Counted from the first letter of the stretch, positions 22,706-35,700 are shown. The stretch: 64,000 nt of DNA from Mesodorylaimus sp. YZB2_4 (GCA_030248295.1 JASANH010001028.1:186001-250000), one strand, 5' to 3'. Made by a program: numbers and translations. The notes: a model not told the origin generated them from the letters alone.

Positions 22706-24513
22706 ATTATACAGGTCCCATCAAATATCTTCGACTCTTTTATCTGCCGCATTTGAAAATTTTGTCTTTCTGTGGCTGAATTTGTGAACTTTCAGCTTGT
22801 TGAGAAGAGTGACGCCGTGCGTACATATATTCTAGCAGGTGGCTTGTGAAAAAAACGATGTGCAATTGCAGCTGAACACAACAGCCCAAGGCTGCAAGCT
22901 CAGCTGCTGAGGACACTTCCCTGTCATTTGGGACATTCCTCAAATTTAGGCTGATCATATCACGACTTTACACGGCCTAAGGCTTCGGACAAGCCTGAAA
23001 TGACTGTGGACATCTAGCAGGGAGCAGCTGTATCGAAATCTCGATTTCTTACTACAATGCTCTTGAAGAGAGCTTGGAAGCCGGAAGCAGGAAAAACAGC
23101 GACTGAAATTCAGTTCTAAAGTGAGCCCACTCATTGATAAGATCGGGCGACGTAAAAAATCAAATAGGTAATCAAAAAAGTCACGACCGCTGTTTGACGT
23201 AGGTTATTACTGAAAGACGAAGTAATAATAACATGCCGACATTTGAAAAAATCCCAGGATGAAAACAAAAGCACCTCTCATAAGAGCTAAAAACTTGACT
23301 GCTTAACGTCAGCAGAAAGCTCGAAGCTAGAAAACTGAATAGAACGCACCAATCGTAAGCATAGCTCTGACCCTTGCTCCATTGGTGTACTGGCTGGCAC
23401 CAGCCGAGACAGTGACTGTAAACAGGCAATGTAGCATTAGTAGTTCATGAACCACTGATCAGAGCGGGATTCACAAGTTAATTAAGAAAATGAACAAGTC
23501 TGCAAAACTGGCGCTTTCTGCAGGTGGCCGAGTAGATGACCAATCAAAATTTCAGCCATTATGTGCAAAGATGCACAGTCTGGTCTAACAAGAGTCTCGC
23601 TGTGAGCAGATCATTTTGGAAACAACAATTTACAGTAATGAAAATCAGGCAAATTCTTTAACGACAAATCTGCGCTTAATCCAGAGGATATACTTTAGGA
23701 TTTTGAACAATTCCGAGATATATGTTGGTTTACGAAAGTGCCAATTATTGGACCTTCACTCTCGTACAAGTATGCATCTGTTTTCTGTTCTTCATTTATC
23801 GCATCTCCAAACACTGAAAATGGACATAATGCGCAAGAAATCAACTCTGCCGGGAGTCGAACACTCGCCAGTGAAAGGACCCTAATAATGGGAAAATTCT
23901 GTCTGATTTTGACTGTGACAATAAAGCAAAAAATAGAATGAAAAAAGAGAAGGTGCTGAAAATATTTTTTATGATTCACGGCCTAGCTCACTATGATTTG
24001 ATCCTCACCCAGGCGAGATGAAAGTGAGGGGTCTGACCTTGGGGATATCAGCATGATCATTCACGGTGGCCAGTATGGACTTTTCATCACTGTTGTGCCG
24101 GCTCTCTATTAAGAAAAATTTTTTAATTGTTGCAATGTTGCAATGGTGGTGCTTTCGCTGTGAATGTAGATTCTGCTCTAAGTCTGTGTGTTAGTCTTGG
24201 GTGTCATTCAGATTTTTAAGCCTCACTGCCTTTTTTTTCCTCCCCAATTATTTAACAATTCGTTTTCAAAGAAAGGAGCTGTCTTTGTTTGTAGCAACCT
24301 AATATCAAATCTTGTCTTCGGGCCATACGTCAGCAACTACATTAGACAGTTTGTTTTCGCTGCAATAATTGGACGACTGTGGTCTTCTTCCCACCCGCGC
24401 GCGCGCGAATCCTTTCCCCTTTCGTTCCTAGTACGTTGTGATACATCTTGTGTTCAAATCGCGACGCCTCACTTTGGTGAATCAAAGTTTCCAGGTGACT
24501 CCGACCATCCACG

Positions 24514-25539
24514 ATGGTTTATTACCATGCTTCCGATGGTATTTCTGCGTTTGGAATTATTTCTAATACGCTAATGACTATTTTGCTATCCAAATCTCGA
24601 ATGGGGACAACAATTAACCGATTATTGGCTCTAGTCACATTTATGGACGCTCTCTTGATGCTGCTCTATTTTATTTATGTGACCCACTTCGAACTAGGAA
24701 CACAGAAGAAATGTCCCGCCGACCTTTTGACCTTTCCATGGGTTGTGTTCCAACTGTTTTTTGCCAATGTCAGTGTCTACCTGAGAGCATTTACTCTTTG
24801 GCTCTTGGTATCCATGGCCATCTACAGAAAAATAAATTTATCAAGAAAAATTCTTATAAAAAAAGAAAAATTTACTTTCGCTGCGATACTCGCAGCAGTG
24901 GGCACATCTGTTCTTATAGTTTCTATACCGATATTTGTTCAATATCCAGTTGTCGAAGGCCCGCGAGCACCAGAAAATGACAGTTTCTGTCCACGAAACC
25001 ACGGCTCATACTATTCCATGCAGTATCGGCCATTCGTTTTGAAGAACGATAGGTTCCATGTAAAAGTCGCATTTTGAACGAACGGTATAATGTTAAAATT
25101 GGTCCCCTGTCTGTTGTTGGCATATTTCTTAACTAATGTAGTAGCCTTGATGTACAGCAGACATCGGATTAGGCAGAGACGCCTTCTCCAGAATAACGCA
25201 CTTATAAATAGCATGAGGGAAAGAGTGAGTTCTATTTCAGTTTCTAGTCAGCAGAAAAGACCTCGCATGCCAAGCTCCGTGATTTTGGTGATCATTTTGT
25301 TGACCACACTTTTCTGCGAGTTACCAAATAGTGTGCTGTCATTGATGACGGGCATTTGGCCCGGTGCTTTTATGAAAGCCTATCAGCGCTCAGCCAGTAT
25401 CATGGATATGCTGACCTTGATCAGCTGTACAACTACATCGATCTTGTACTTCGCCACGAGTCAAACACTGAGGCAAGCATTCACAAGCGCTGTTTCAAAG
25501 TGCTTCTCATTCTTCAACCTATCAAAACATGCTTTTTAG
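24514..25539 (+). pseudogene. Peptide-receptor-like GPCR interrupted by one in-frame TGA
   Basis: Two open stretches (24514-25077 and 25090-25539) lie in the same frame and are separated only by TGA at 25075-25077, codon 188 of 341. Together they cover seven helices, with TM1 FGIISNTLMTILLSK, TM5 KLVPCLLLAYFLTNVVALM and TM6 VILVIILLTTLFCELPNSVL. The KLxPC start of helix 5 and the helix-6 ELP motif are features I associate with invertebrate FMRFamide/myosuppressin/sex-peptide-type receptors. This is a different group from the minus-strand cluster. Helix-3 DRY is absent (MAIYRKI). The stop sits between loop 2 and helix 5. A recent nonsense change is the simplest reading. An unrecognised intron, readthrough or a sequence error are alternatives. 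Confidence 0.65.
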
Positions 25540-26198
25540 AACCAGAGGAACTCAGCGACTGTGTGATTTTTAGTGTTTCTTTTGTTCTCACTGCGGAAAT
25601 TTTTTGTTGATTACATCGATTGAGCACTGTATCTTGGCAGCTTCACTTTTATGTCTACAGCATGTTGCATCGCTACAACATATTTTTGGCTCCGATAACT
25701 AAGAGGAATGTTTGCGATCTCATCAGTTCTGTAGGCTACACTTATGTAGTATGTATGTGGTTGCTGGAGTTCACGAAAGAAAATTATGTTTTGCTGTCAT
25801 AGCACAGCTCCTTTGCTTGACATTTCTTATTATTGAGGTTGGCTGATTGACCTTTTTAAATTAATGACCACCGAGATTTTGTGTTAGCCAGTGGCAATAG
25901 CAAAGCAGAAATAGCTTTGCAATTCTTTGTGCGAAAAATTTTATTGACAGAAGAACAGGAGACAGCAGGGATGGTTTAGGCGTGTCTTCAATCTGTAACC
26001 TTCTTTTGCAATGAAATTGTGCAAGCAAGCTGTAAATGAGTTAGAATGGAATGGTTGAAAAGTTGGAAGGGCGAATGAGACACGAAGAATGGGTGGGCTT
26101 CTGTCTGCTCACTGTACGTACATGAGTGCTGGGACCATGTCAGGCAGAAAAACTGTGTAAAACGTAGAATAAGAAACAGTTTGGGCACGGTACAGTTT
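25540..26198. other. Intergenic, no gene recognised
   Basis: Nothing supported beyond short chance ORFs. Confidence 0.45.
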
Positions 26199-26789
26199 TT
26201 ATGAATGATTCAGCTGGAAATTATGCATTTGCGCTGTATATGCTAGTATTACGCATTTGCTAAGGGTACCTTCATGCATCCACACCATTTTAGTTGTTAG
26301 CAGTTTTGATTGGTTCATAGAGCAATAATGAACTTTCAGCAATGGAACAATTTTTTGCAGTGCCCGTGAACCTTTTTTGACCACTGAAAAATTGATAGTG
26401 GTGGTAGTAGAGGTGGCCAGTGCGAGGAGCGAGGAAAAAAGTTCCAGTTGTTTCAGTTGGATGACAAGTCGAGCTGTCCGAAACCTGTGGTGGGGGTTGA
26501 AGGAAGGCATCGTCGTTGATACTGTCATCACAGACGGCCGTAATCTCCTGCACATGGTGCGAAATGAGAGCTTTTTCCCATAGAATCTTGAGCTGGACCA
26601 TCCTACATTCCGGGGATGGGGACCTCTCCGCAGCCGAAAAATATTATGTAGCATCAACCGTTGTTTCATCATCTGGCAGTACCAAGAGCGAGACTGGGTG
26701 TCGATAAAATTTTCAGGTGGGGTTGCGAACATAGATGAGCCAATTAACGTTGAGACGAAAATATAATAATAGAACCAGAAGGAGGTCAT
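26199..26789 (-). CDS. Hypothetical protein with N-terminal signal-like segment
   Basis: This 196-codon frame begins with MTSFWFYYYIFVSTLIGSSM, a hydrophobic stretch that would serve as a signal peptide with cleavage after SSMFA. The remainder is basic and Ser/Thr-rich, with no domain I recognise and only two cysteines or so in the middle. A second minus-strand frame overlaps (26601-26290), so which frame, if either, is translated is unclear. No homologue lies nearby. The length is at the upper end of what chance gives in this composition. Confidence 0.25.
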   Translation of the reverse strand: MTSFWFYYYIFVSTLIGSSMFATPPENFIDTQSRSWYCQMMKQRLMLHNIFRLRRGPHPRNVGWSSSRFYGKKLSFRTMCRRLRPSVMTVSTTMPSFNPHHRFRTARLVIQLKQLELFSSLLALATSTTTTINFSVVKKGSRALQKIVPLLKVHYCSMNQSKLLTTKMVWMHEGTLSKCVILAYTAQMHNFQLNHS

Positions 26790-27066
26790 GCGATAATAAC
26801 GTGAATACTCGCAGCATTGTTTCTATGACCCGCATCGGGGAAGAGAAGCAAGGACCTATGCTGTGTGAGTAAATTCCAGGCCCTACAGAGTGCTCCCACT
26901 CGTTTTGTAAATAAAAACACGGCCTTTTCAGTACAACTAGTATGCAGATATGGCTGCAAATTTAAATTATACCCCATTCGACTTACAAATTTTACAAAAA
27001 CTTACAGCTCACAAAAACTACTTTCCGTCACGCATTATTTGATTTTTTTGTTTTTTAAAAGTGCCT

Positions 27067-27072
27067 TTTATT
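27067..27072 (-). promoter_or_regulatory. Possible polyadenylation signal of the receptor at 27195-28265
   Basis: AATAAA on the minus strand, about 120 nt past the TAA/TGA end of the receptor frame. Position fits a short 3' UTR. There is no direct evidence of use. Confidence 0.35.
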
Positions 27073-27194
27073 GGACCCAATCAGACATACAGTATGTGCA
27101 GCACAGGTCAGTTCTACTTATCATAGCTTGATGATTTGATCTACTGCATTTGCACGAACAAGCTGAAGTTATTTTTAAACACAAGAGCCTGCGA

Positions 27195-28265
27195 TTAGGC
27201 AGCTCTCTGAGGAATAGAAGCTGAATTTGCGGTCAGCGATACCACATTAGTCGCTCGCTCTTTGCCAAAGATCCAAGCAATAGTGTCCATAATCATGCGG
27301 CGAAATGATCGGCTAAATGAAAACACAAGGATAAACTTCAAAATCGCTGTTATTTCCATCACTCCATCCAAAATCGTAGCATATAATTTAATTCGACTGC
27401 TATAGCAAGGCGGATGGAGAAGGACATAAATATAAAACCACATTAGCGCAGTCATGATCACAGTGACACACAGGGACTCGCTCATGGACAGGATGGTCAA
27501 CATCTTGCCAACACTGCGACGTTCCAATTCCGCCGCAGCATTCAGAATCTTTTTACTATTTTTCAAATTTTTATAGAATAGCCAGGGTATGCTCACATTG
27601 CAAAAATAGAGAGCCCCTAAGCCACAGATTATGAGCGCATTTCGAATATGATTAAGGACAGTGTGCCACATGGTCTGGTTATAAGCGAAGTCAAAAATGA
27701 GCAGGTACTTCGTGATCCCATCAGACCCGTTCACTGGCACTGCATTGAACTCCCACGCCTGGAACAAACTAGACGCCATCCCCACAACGGCACAAGTGCA
27801 AGTCAAAAGAATGTAACCAAATTTTGTAGTTGGTTTATAATTAGCAGATGATTTCAAAATCCGAAATCGATCGATGGCCATGCAAATAGACAATAATTGT
27901 GTAATTATCAAGGTGCCGTTCATGATCGGCAGAACTAGTCGGGAGGCAATCCACATGAGTGCGTGGTTGGTTGTGAACCACACTGGACCACTAACATAAT
28001 AGCCCGATAGCCACATGAAAAATGAAGTGTACCAAATTTGGGCGATCACATGCAGAAGATCGCTTGTAGAAAGCAAAATTTGATACACATAAGCATTTTC
28101 TTTTTTCGCTTGATTGATAAAGGAAAGGATGCAAAGAATGTGCGTGACGATATTGAACAGGAAATAGAATGAAGATATGGCGTAGTAGACGAGTGGGTAT
28201 AACTCGGTGCTAAGATCGATATACCAAGTAGAAAAACAAGGATCGAAAGAATCATTCGCTGACAT
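27195..28265 (-). CDS. Intact intronless rhodopsin-like GPCR, orphan (paralogue 2)
   Basis: A 356-residue uninterrupted frame has the same seven-helix plan as the receptor at 16918-17961. Shared blocks include the N-terminal CFSTW, YQILLSTSDLLHVIAQIWY in helix 2, WLSGYYVSGPVWF in the loop before helix 3 and CMAIDRF at the end of helix 3. From helix 4 to helix 6 the two proteins are almost identical, while the termini differ, including different cytoplasmic tails (here no Cys pair, ending IPQRAA). It would signal from the plasma membrane through a G protein. Ligand is unknown. The absence of introns in the whole group suggests expansion by retroposition or by duplication of an intronless founder. 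Confidence 0.85.
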   Translation of the reverse strand: MSANDSFDPCFSTWYIDLSTELYPLVYYAISSFYFLFNIVTHILCILSFINQAKKENAYVYQILLSTSDLLHVIAQIWYTSFFMWLSGYYVSGPVWFTTNHALMWIASRLVLPIMNGTLIITQLLSICMAIDRFRILKSSANYKPTTKFGYILLTCTCAVVGMASSLFQAWEFNAVPVNGSDGITKYLLIFDFAYNQTMWHTVLNHIRNALIICGLGALYFCNVSIPWLFYKNLKNSKKILNAAAELERRSVGKMLTILSMSESLCVTVIMTALMWFYIYVLLHPPCYSSRIKLYATILDGVMEITAILKFILVFSFSRSFRRMIMDTIAWIFGKERATNVVSLTANSASIPQRAA

Positions 28266-29207
28266 GCTGACTGAAAAACGACTCTAGCCAGCAAAAAATC
28301 GATGAATATGGTTTTAAAAAAAGTCAAAGAAACGATGATTCAAGGCTGAATATAGCGTTTCTTGCTTAGCTTTGATGGTGAGCAAGGATAGAAGAAATGA
28401 CAGCAGTTCCCGCATTCACTCGTGAGAGTTTTTTGCAATCAGCTTGTGCTTTTACGCATCAGAACAGACTCCTGCTGCGCCTCAGAGGCTGTTCGAGGGC
28501 AAGTATTTACGCTACGATCCGGATAACGAACTGATGGCATCCTGCTGACTTTGCGAGAAATAATCATCGAATTGAACATTCTTCATGAAATCCTCTCATG
28601 AACACCCGCTGCAAAGATTATGCCATCATGTGATATCACTAGAACATGAAAGAATTCCAATATTTTGCAGCACAAAGAGAGAAGAATTGGTGAGACCTAA
28701 GAAGAGAGTGACGTAAAGGTTATCATACTAAAAGACTAGTTTTGCTTGAAACAACCGAATGTGCTAAGAGATGCATTGTTTCTCTTTCTTAAAAAATCTG
28801 CTTGTGTTTCGAGAAAATGAAAGTGAGTTTAAGCTTTTTCACTGCACGCGGAATAAGCCGCACACGCTGGACGACTACAAAAAAATTTTCGAATATGCTT
28901 AATATCCAGTTTTTCACAGTTCTGGACTGTCTTCTAGTTAACAAAGAATGTGAGTGTGGGATACACGGCTAATAGAAAAACACTTGTCCAAAAGCAAAAG
29001 AGGCTTCACGTCTGAGATTTTGGAGCACGCTGGTTCACTCAAAAATGTTACCAGCATTTGAGGGACGTAATATTTTTTTGACAGCTAACTAAACTCTGCT
29101 TCTCTACAAAAACGAACAAAATCTTGCTTTCTGCAAATTTTCCAATAAATGCTAACTATGATACGCGAAACGAGGGCAGGTACAATGGCGGTAGGCAACC
29201 GCTGCTA

Positions 29208-29545
29208 GTAGGCCGTGGTGCTAATGGTTCAGCGCTACTCTACGTAGTGCTCGGCTGGGTTCGTCCATGGGTATCACAGGTGATGGAGGTCCCCAATGTA
29301 CGAGTCAACCACATAACCTCGCTGACCTTGCATGGGCCGTTGGTAACACAACCAGGACCATCGAGGAGCTCTGAGTGAACTGACGATGGCCAAACGAGTG
29401 TCCACCAGCAGAGCTTGGCACCCACTCGGCATTTTATGAGGACGGATGCACCCAGGTGGAGACACAACGAGCAAGCTGCCGTTGACTAGTCCGCACAGCC
29501 ACGCTTATAAGGCTTGACTGCTTGCCGGTTTTTAGAAAAACGGCC
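29208..29545 (+). mobile_element. SINE family A, old divergent copy
   Basis: Recognisable by GGCCGTGGTGCTAATGGTTC (head), ATCACAGGTGATGGAGGTC, CTCGCTGACCTTGCA, GGTGGAGACACA and CTTGACTGCTTGCCGG, with many substitutions and small deletions relative to the 15946 copy. Confidence 0.7.
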
Positions 29546-30728
29546 TCTTCAAGCGGGCGGAGTCGAAAAAGGGTTCTAGTTATCTCTCCATTTTGAGCCC
29601 ATCTGTTGTTTATGCACGGAGGGAGAGAAGAAAGAAATAATGGGATGAATATTTAAAATGCACTGGGACAAAATGGGACAGAATTCCGTCCAACGCCTTA
29701 GCCTAAGGCGGAGCCCTTCATTTCACCTGCCTGGGTCAAACACCCACGTCAAACACACTCTATCACGAGCAGACCACCAGGGACTATTTTTGCACATTCA
29801 CATGTGCCATTTATCATGCGGTGGAGTCGGCACGCCTGAATCCTGGTCATATATGTGTCTACTCCCCAAAAACAGTGACGGTCTCCTGAATGTCTGGTTT
29901 CCTCAGCAGGCCAGTTCAACCTACTTTACAGTAGCAGATTGAAATACATGGCTTCAGCGCAAACCGAATTGCGCATCTGTTCATAAAGATTATAGATTCC
30001 GAATGACTGCCATTGGTCGGGGTTTTTGTCTGGTACCGTCAAGTTGCTTTTATTGTGAGGGAGAGGGAAACGAAAGGCGTGGACAGCCTAGGCTGACCTC
30101 ATACTGTTCGAGGGCCATCGCACAGTAGAGTGCCTCCGTCGCCTAAAAAAACTATAGAAATGTCATCCAGGACTCCTACGTGTTTCGGGAGTTGCATCAG
30201 AAAACGGATATCAGTCAAGTGTGCGTCTCTATCATGAAGCTCGTGGTGGTGCCAGCTGCTGCTTATAACGCGTAGATTCGCCAACTACGAGGCCTTCGTT
30301 CCCCTGATGTTATATGTATGGAAATCTGCCTAGATAAAAAATAAGCTCTGACACTCTGTAGATGTAGCTACGCTGGTCTTTAGCGCCTATGACCGTCAAT
30401 TAGAAACAGAAAAAGAGCGCAGTTTCTAGATAAAGGCTATCCCGGGTGCATCCATAAAGGTCGCCCGCAGCCTAGGGGGGAAAGGGTCGGCAAAAAGAGG
30501 TCAGTGGCGGTCGGGGGAGGGGTAGCGGCCAATGGTCGGCCGCAGCACATTTTTAAACTTTTGATGAAACACCTTTTATCTTCACCAGTAGAGCGCGTTT
30601 AAACCTTCAAAACTTTTTGTCTTCTCTTCTCCGTGGTCGTTCATTCTCGATAATGCAATTTCGGGTTCATCAGGACTCTTATTCCAAACTGTAATGGCAT
30701 CTGATCCGAATTGAAAAGTTGGAAGGCG

Positions 30729-30800
30729 ATGGCTTAGCGTTAAGGCGTTGACCCGCCTTGCTGGCCCGCAACCCTGACTGGGAAGCTGAGGTTCTATTGC
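30729..30800 (+). mobile_element. SINE family B, 5' fragment
   Basis: Matches the head of the 20363 copy through GATGGCTTAGCGTTAAGGCG and CAACCCTGACTGGGA, then similarity stops. The loss of the 3' part suggests later deletion rather than 5' truncation. Confidence 0.6.
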
Positions 30801-32130
30801 AGTAACCTAGCGAGTCAAGCTAGGTGTCAAGCTAAAAATATTTCAGGCAGGCTTTCTAAAATTGTTAGGGCAATGTGTACCAAGAGCCCGTTCAACCCTC
30901 TTAAAAAAAATGGGAGTATGCGCATATAGAGTATAACTAGCCCCAGATTATTGGACAGCTTTTAAATGAAGGTTCTTGGCAATTTTTTGTTGGCATGTTT
31001 GTCAAAATACGAATTCGATGGCTGTATGTAAGCTTAAATGGCGAGCTTTTCCAATGCAATTAATTGGGGAAAATTGGCATTTCCGTATTTTGGAACATAG
31101 TGTGAGTAGTCCTCGTAAGAGTCAAAACGACAGCTTTCATGGCCCATGCCCTCACTGGAACTTTCTTGTCTAGAAGGGTCGCACTTCGCGCGGTTGTATT
31201 TCCTCGGTGGTCAAAGAAGCGCCGCCCGACCCTTAGTTGGTCCGTGTGGAAACAGGTTAGCCGTGTGCGGCTTTTCCTTGTGCAAACCGGTTTTATGTTC
31301 ATCTTCAGCGTCTAAGAACTGGTCTTTGTTCTAACCGCCGTAATTGGGTCTGTGGACCCAAGAAATAGACCAACTAAGGGTTAACCCAGCATTCGAACAA
31401 CAAAAAATTAAACATTTGTCGATTTGAAACTAAATGAAGAATTCAAGTTTGGTTCCAAAAACATTTGCGCTGGTAACAGTAAAGTTTTAGGCGGGAAATT
31501 TGAATTCTCTTACATCACGCAGTCCATTACGGCAGATATACGCAATAGCGAGCGAGTCATTTTCACGTCCAACGTGACACCATTATCCTCAATTTTACAC
31601 CGCTCACACGCTTTATCAAATTAGTTGGTCATACACTACAAGTCAAACTGGGTAAAGTCAGTTCGCGAAAACTGACAATGAGTAGGGTCGAGATGTGCAA
31701 GCAAAGTCGCTGCACATCTCGCAAGCCAATGGAATGACGAGTATACATGTACATGTGTGTCGATAACTTCACACAGCTAGCCGACGAGACCACAGCTACA
31801 CAACTCAACACTTTAAAAATGTATGGTTTAAAGATTTTTCAGAGCCATACAACCGGAACCGTTCATCGAACAGTTTCTGTATTTTTCCTAGAACAGGGCT
31901 TGTTTCGATAAAAGCAGCGCTACTAAAGCTGTCAAACCACGAGGAGCTGCGCGTATTCAGAACCAGTCGATTGCTATCCTGGGGGGTGGTTTTTGTGTTG
32001 TCGAAAGCGTCGAGTGAGAGCCTACAAAAATGGGGCAGGGCCATCCATAAAGGACGTCCAGGCTACCCGGGTGGATCTGGGTAGTAGAAAAGTGGACGGG
32101 GAGCAGGGTAACTTCCAATTGCAATTAATC

Positions 32131-32415
32131 TGCACGCCAGGAAGTTGGTGACTCACCCGGTACCGGCGTGTCTTCCAAGTGGAGAGACGGGAGGCAAACG
32201 AGGAGACAGTCTCGACTGTAAAACACAGACAGGGTTAAGCCCACCCGCCATAGTCCGAGGAAATCGCTGTCCTGTCCAGGATGCCCGTGTGCAGTTGGAG
32301 ACGCACAGAGGTGACCCCGCGAGAGCAGGTCACCTCACGGCCTGTCGGGGGGTTTTACTGCTGGCCGGCTAACGTTATAGGCAAAACAGGTTTAGGCTCA
32401 AAAATTTGTTTTTAA
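32131..32415 (+). mobile_element. SINE family A, 5'-truncated
   Basis: Begins in the body at GCACGCCAGGAAGTTGGTGA and continues through GTGGAGAGACGGGAGGC, CAGACAGGGTTAAGCC and CTGCTGGCCGGCTAACG to an A/T-rich tail. The tRNA head is missing. Confidence 0.7.
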
Positions 32416-32797
32416 AATGTGGATAGAGTGGGACAAGTTTGATGCCCCAATGGAAGGATTTTAAAGATTTTGAAAGATGTGAAAGACTACGCGAACTACC
32501 TCTTGCAAATAACTAATGTGGATTGTTCTTGACAGCTGATAAAAAGGGTGATTACAGACATGACTGCTAATATCTGACCGACAAGAAGTACCCCACCTAC
32601 GCCTTCACAGTTTGAATTTACCGCGGTTTGAGCTAAGAAGATTTGAACGCTTGATTAATGTTGCGTCTATGCAAATTTATCTGCGGACAATACAAATCTG
32701 GGAAACAGATGCTGAATAGATGATCGATCTTATCGGGGAAGGAAGTTGTAATTTCTGATTGACTGGGCATCGTTTTTAAAAAAAAGTACTTGATAAA

Positions 32798-35700
32798 ATG
32801 GGAGTACCAGCATTTTTCCGTTGGCTGAGCCGTAAATATCCATCGATTGTTGTGAATACGAATGAACAAAAAGTAGGCCAAAGTCAACTACTGTACTTTT
32901 CTTAAGCATTTTCTTGCAGCTAAAGTCTTTCCCCTCCCACCATTATTATAGCCGCAACAAGTCGATGGGGTGACAGTACCTGTTGATGCCACGCAGCCGA
33001 ATCCGAACAGTGTTGAATTCGATAATTTTTACTTGGACATGAATGGAATTATTCATCCTTGTTGTCATCCTGAAGACAGGTGAGGGCTCAAATTTGTATA
33101 GTACCGGATTCTGAAATTTTATGGATCCGCTTTGCCAAGTTTTTGTCGTTTGGTCATGATGCTAATTTTATGAAACTTTTTCCTTGATTTATATTCAAAC
33201 TTTTTCCTCATTGGATTTTCAGACCGGCACCACGAAACGAGGACGAAATGATGGCAAATATTTTCGAATACATTGATCGCTTATTTTGTATTGTTCGACC
33301 ACGTCGTTTATTGTACATGGCTATCGACGGAGTAGCGCCCAGGGCTAAAATGAATCAACAACGTTCGAGGCGTTTTCGGGCCGCCAAGGATGCGCAAGAA
33401 TTACGAGAACAAATTCAAGCAGTTCGCGATGAATTGGCATCGCAAGGCATTCCATTACCGCCTGAACGACGTCCCGATGAACACTTCGATTCGAATTGTA
33501 TCACGCCGGTGAGCAAATTGAATTTGCTGTTGACTTTTTGGTTTTTTCTTGAAATTGTCAAATGCTAAACTCCGTTTTCCACCCGAACTACAGCAGCTTT
33601 TTTACCCAGGGCACTCCATTCATGGCTCGTCTCGCGGTTTGTCTTCGTTATTATATTCACGAACGTCTGAACAATGATCCAGCATGGAAAAATTTGATTG
33701 TTATCTTATCCGATGCCAGTTCGCCTGGAGAAGGCGAGCACAAAATTATGGATTTCATTCGAAAACAACGTGAAACACCTGGTCATGATCCGAATACACA
33801 GCATGTGCTATGCGGTGCCGATGGTGAGTAGTTTCGGATTTAAATATAGCAGATTTGAGTAAGTTCGAGTATTTTTTCTAGCCGATTTGATCATGTTGGG
33901 TTTGGCAACTCATGAACCGAATTTTACAATTATTCGCGAGGAGTTTGTCCCGAACACGCAAAAGCCATGCGATCTTTGTCATCAATATGGTGAGTAGTAG
34001 CCGAGGGAGTGGGGGGGGGGTCTGCATCCCGCAATGACTGCTGCGATTAGTGGAGCCTAATGCCTAGTTAATGGTCAAATACCGTCGGGCGATAGTTGTC
34101 AAGGATCTGTATATGCTCCTCCCCTCCCTCCCCCCCCAACGTTAAAGCAGTCATGTTTTTCGGCGCGATGAAGAGAGGAAAATTTTAAATTGAAAATGGC
34201 GGGAAAATCTTATTAAATTACTGCTTCCGCTGATAATGCACCGCTGGCGGTAATAGCGCAGGGGGCACACGGAACGCAATACGCTTGTGAACCTGTATAA
34301 TTCCAGAAAGGTGTGCACTACTGTGCATGGTGTGGTGTGTGTGACTACGCATAAATATCTTTACTTTTTCCAGGACACTCGCTAAAAGACTGCCAAGGCC
34401 TTTCGGCGATCCAATCTGGCGAATATGGCGAAGTGGCTCAAATGTGCCAACGGGACAAGAATTTCATTTTCATCCGCCTTAGTGTCCTGAGAGAGTACTT
34501 GGCTCGAGATTTGGCCATGCCGAATCTACCCTTCGGGTTCAATTTGGAGGTAAAAAGAATGATTATTTGTTTGTTGGGCTCTGTTCCTGAAACCTGAGGT
34601 CTTTTTCCTGGTCTGTTCTGTTGGATTCATAATCCTCTTTGACCCAGGTCCGCCCGATATATCGGTTGGTCGATAATATCGGCCGATACCGATAATGCTA
34701 ATAATATAGATTTTCGTGTCAATGAGAGTTTTTGGCTAGCATATTGCCTGTTGATAGTGGTTATGATTATTTGATGGGAGCTACAGATTCTGGATCAGAG
34801 AATTCAGTGCCCAAGAACAGTCTGGAGCTACATCGCGATCATCATGACATGTTCTTTTTTTGAAATGTTCTAAAAACTTTATAAAGTTTGCCCTGCATTG
34901 GAACTTTTTTTATAAATATGACCATCTCACAACACTGCGCAAAATGCTGATAATATGTTTTGCGAGTCTTTCCGTTTACCTGGACGTGAAAAAGTGTTTC
35001 ATGGTGTATCCCCGATGCTATTTTTTTGGGATAGGGACGGGGATCAGGACCAGGGCACCAGTCGAACACTATGGCCCTCAAAAAGTTGTGAAAGGATCTG
35101 CTCTGCACATTTCATTGATTATACCTACCTAGGGTCTGACAAAATAAGTTTAAGACGGTTCAGGGTCTCGATGCAAGGTTTCAGGGTGTGCATGCGCATG
35201 ATTCACCTCCGCCTTAAAGATAGTAGCGAGCAAAATCCATATTCCAATTTAAATTAAGGGTAGAAGATCGTGATTAATTTCCTTTTATTCTAGCATCCAG
35301 ACCCTGTCCTGACCTGGCTGCTTCCTGACAGTGTCACACGGCTAATCCTAGAGCTGTCATGCGTTGCCTCAAGAATGTCTGACATCTGCGAAGAAGAGCG
35401 AGCAATTTTGTGGCTAGGATATTGCAATTTACATAGTCTTCGGGCCCGAGATTTTGGGCCCCCAAAATGATTCTAATTGGTCTTTAAAGGAAGCATAGCT
35501 TGCGAGATTAAAAAACTGCATGTTTAAAGATGGGGATCTGACCAAAATTCAAATTTCCCGCCGAAAATTTGAATGTCAAACGCTTAAAAAATATCGGTTT
35601 TATCGGCCGATAATTGCCTTATCGGTCGGACCTGGTTTTTGACCCCTGCCCTTGCTTTCATTTCCATTGTCCTAATTGGTGGTCATTCAAGCGCGTAATG

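Larger units (their letters stand above)
20937..24513. other. Gene-poor stretch with decayed transposons
   Basis: Contains a short tandem array at 21210-21266, a transposon relic at 21480-22030 and an inverted repeat at 22027-22705. From 22706 to 24513 I recognise no gene. A (CG)n run sits at about 24398-24409. Confidence 0.5.
28266..32797. other. Gene-poor stretch with SINE relics
   Basis: Apart from SINE pieces at 29208, 30729 and 32131, I recognise no gene. Short ORFs here lack membrane segments or family motifs. The 400 bp just before 32798 should hold the XRN2 promoter but shows no clear TATA box. Confidence 0.5.

Noticed and set aside
34955-35257. 100-codon ORF inside the intron-6 transposon as a transposase
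   Set aside because: No hAT dimerisation or zinc-finger motif, and the counterpart in copy 2 does not keep the same frame.
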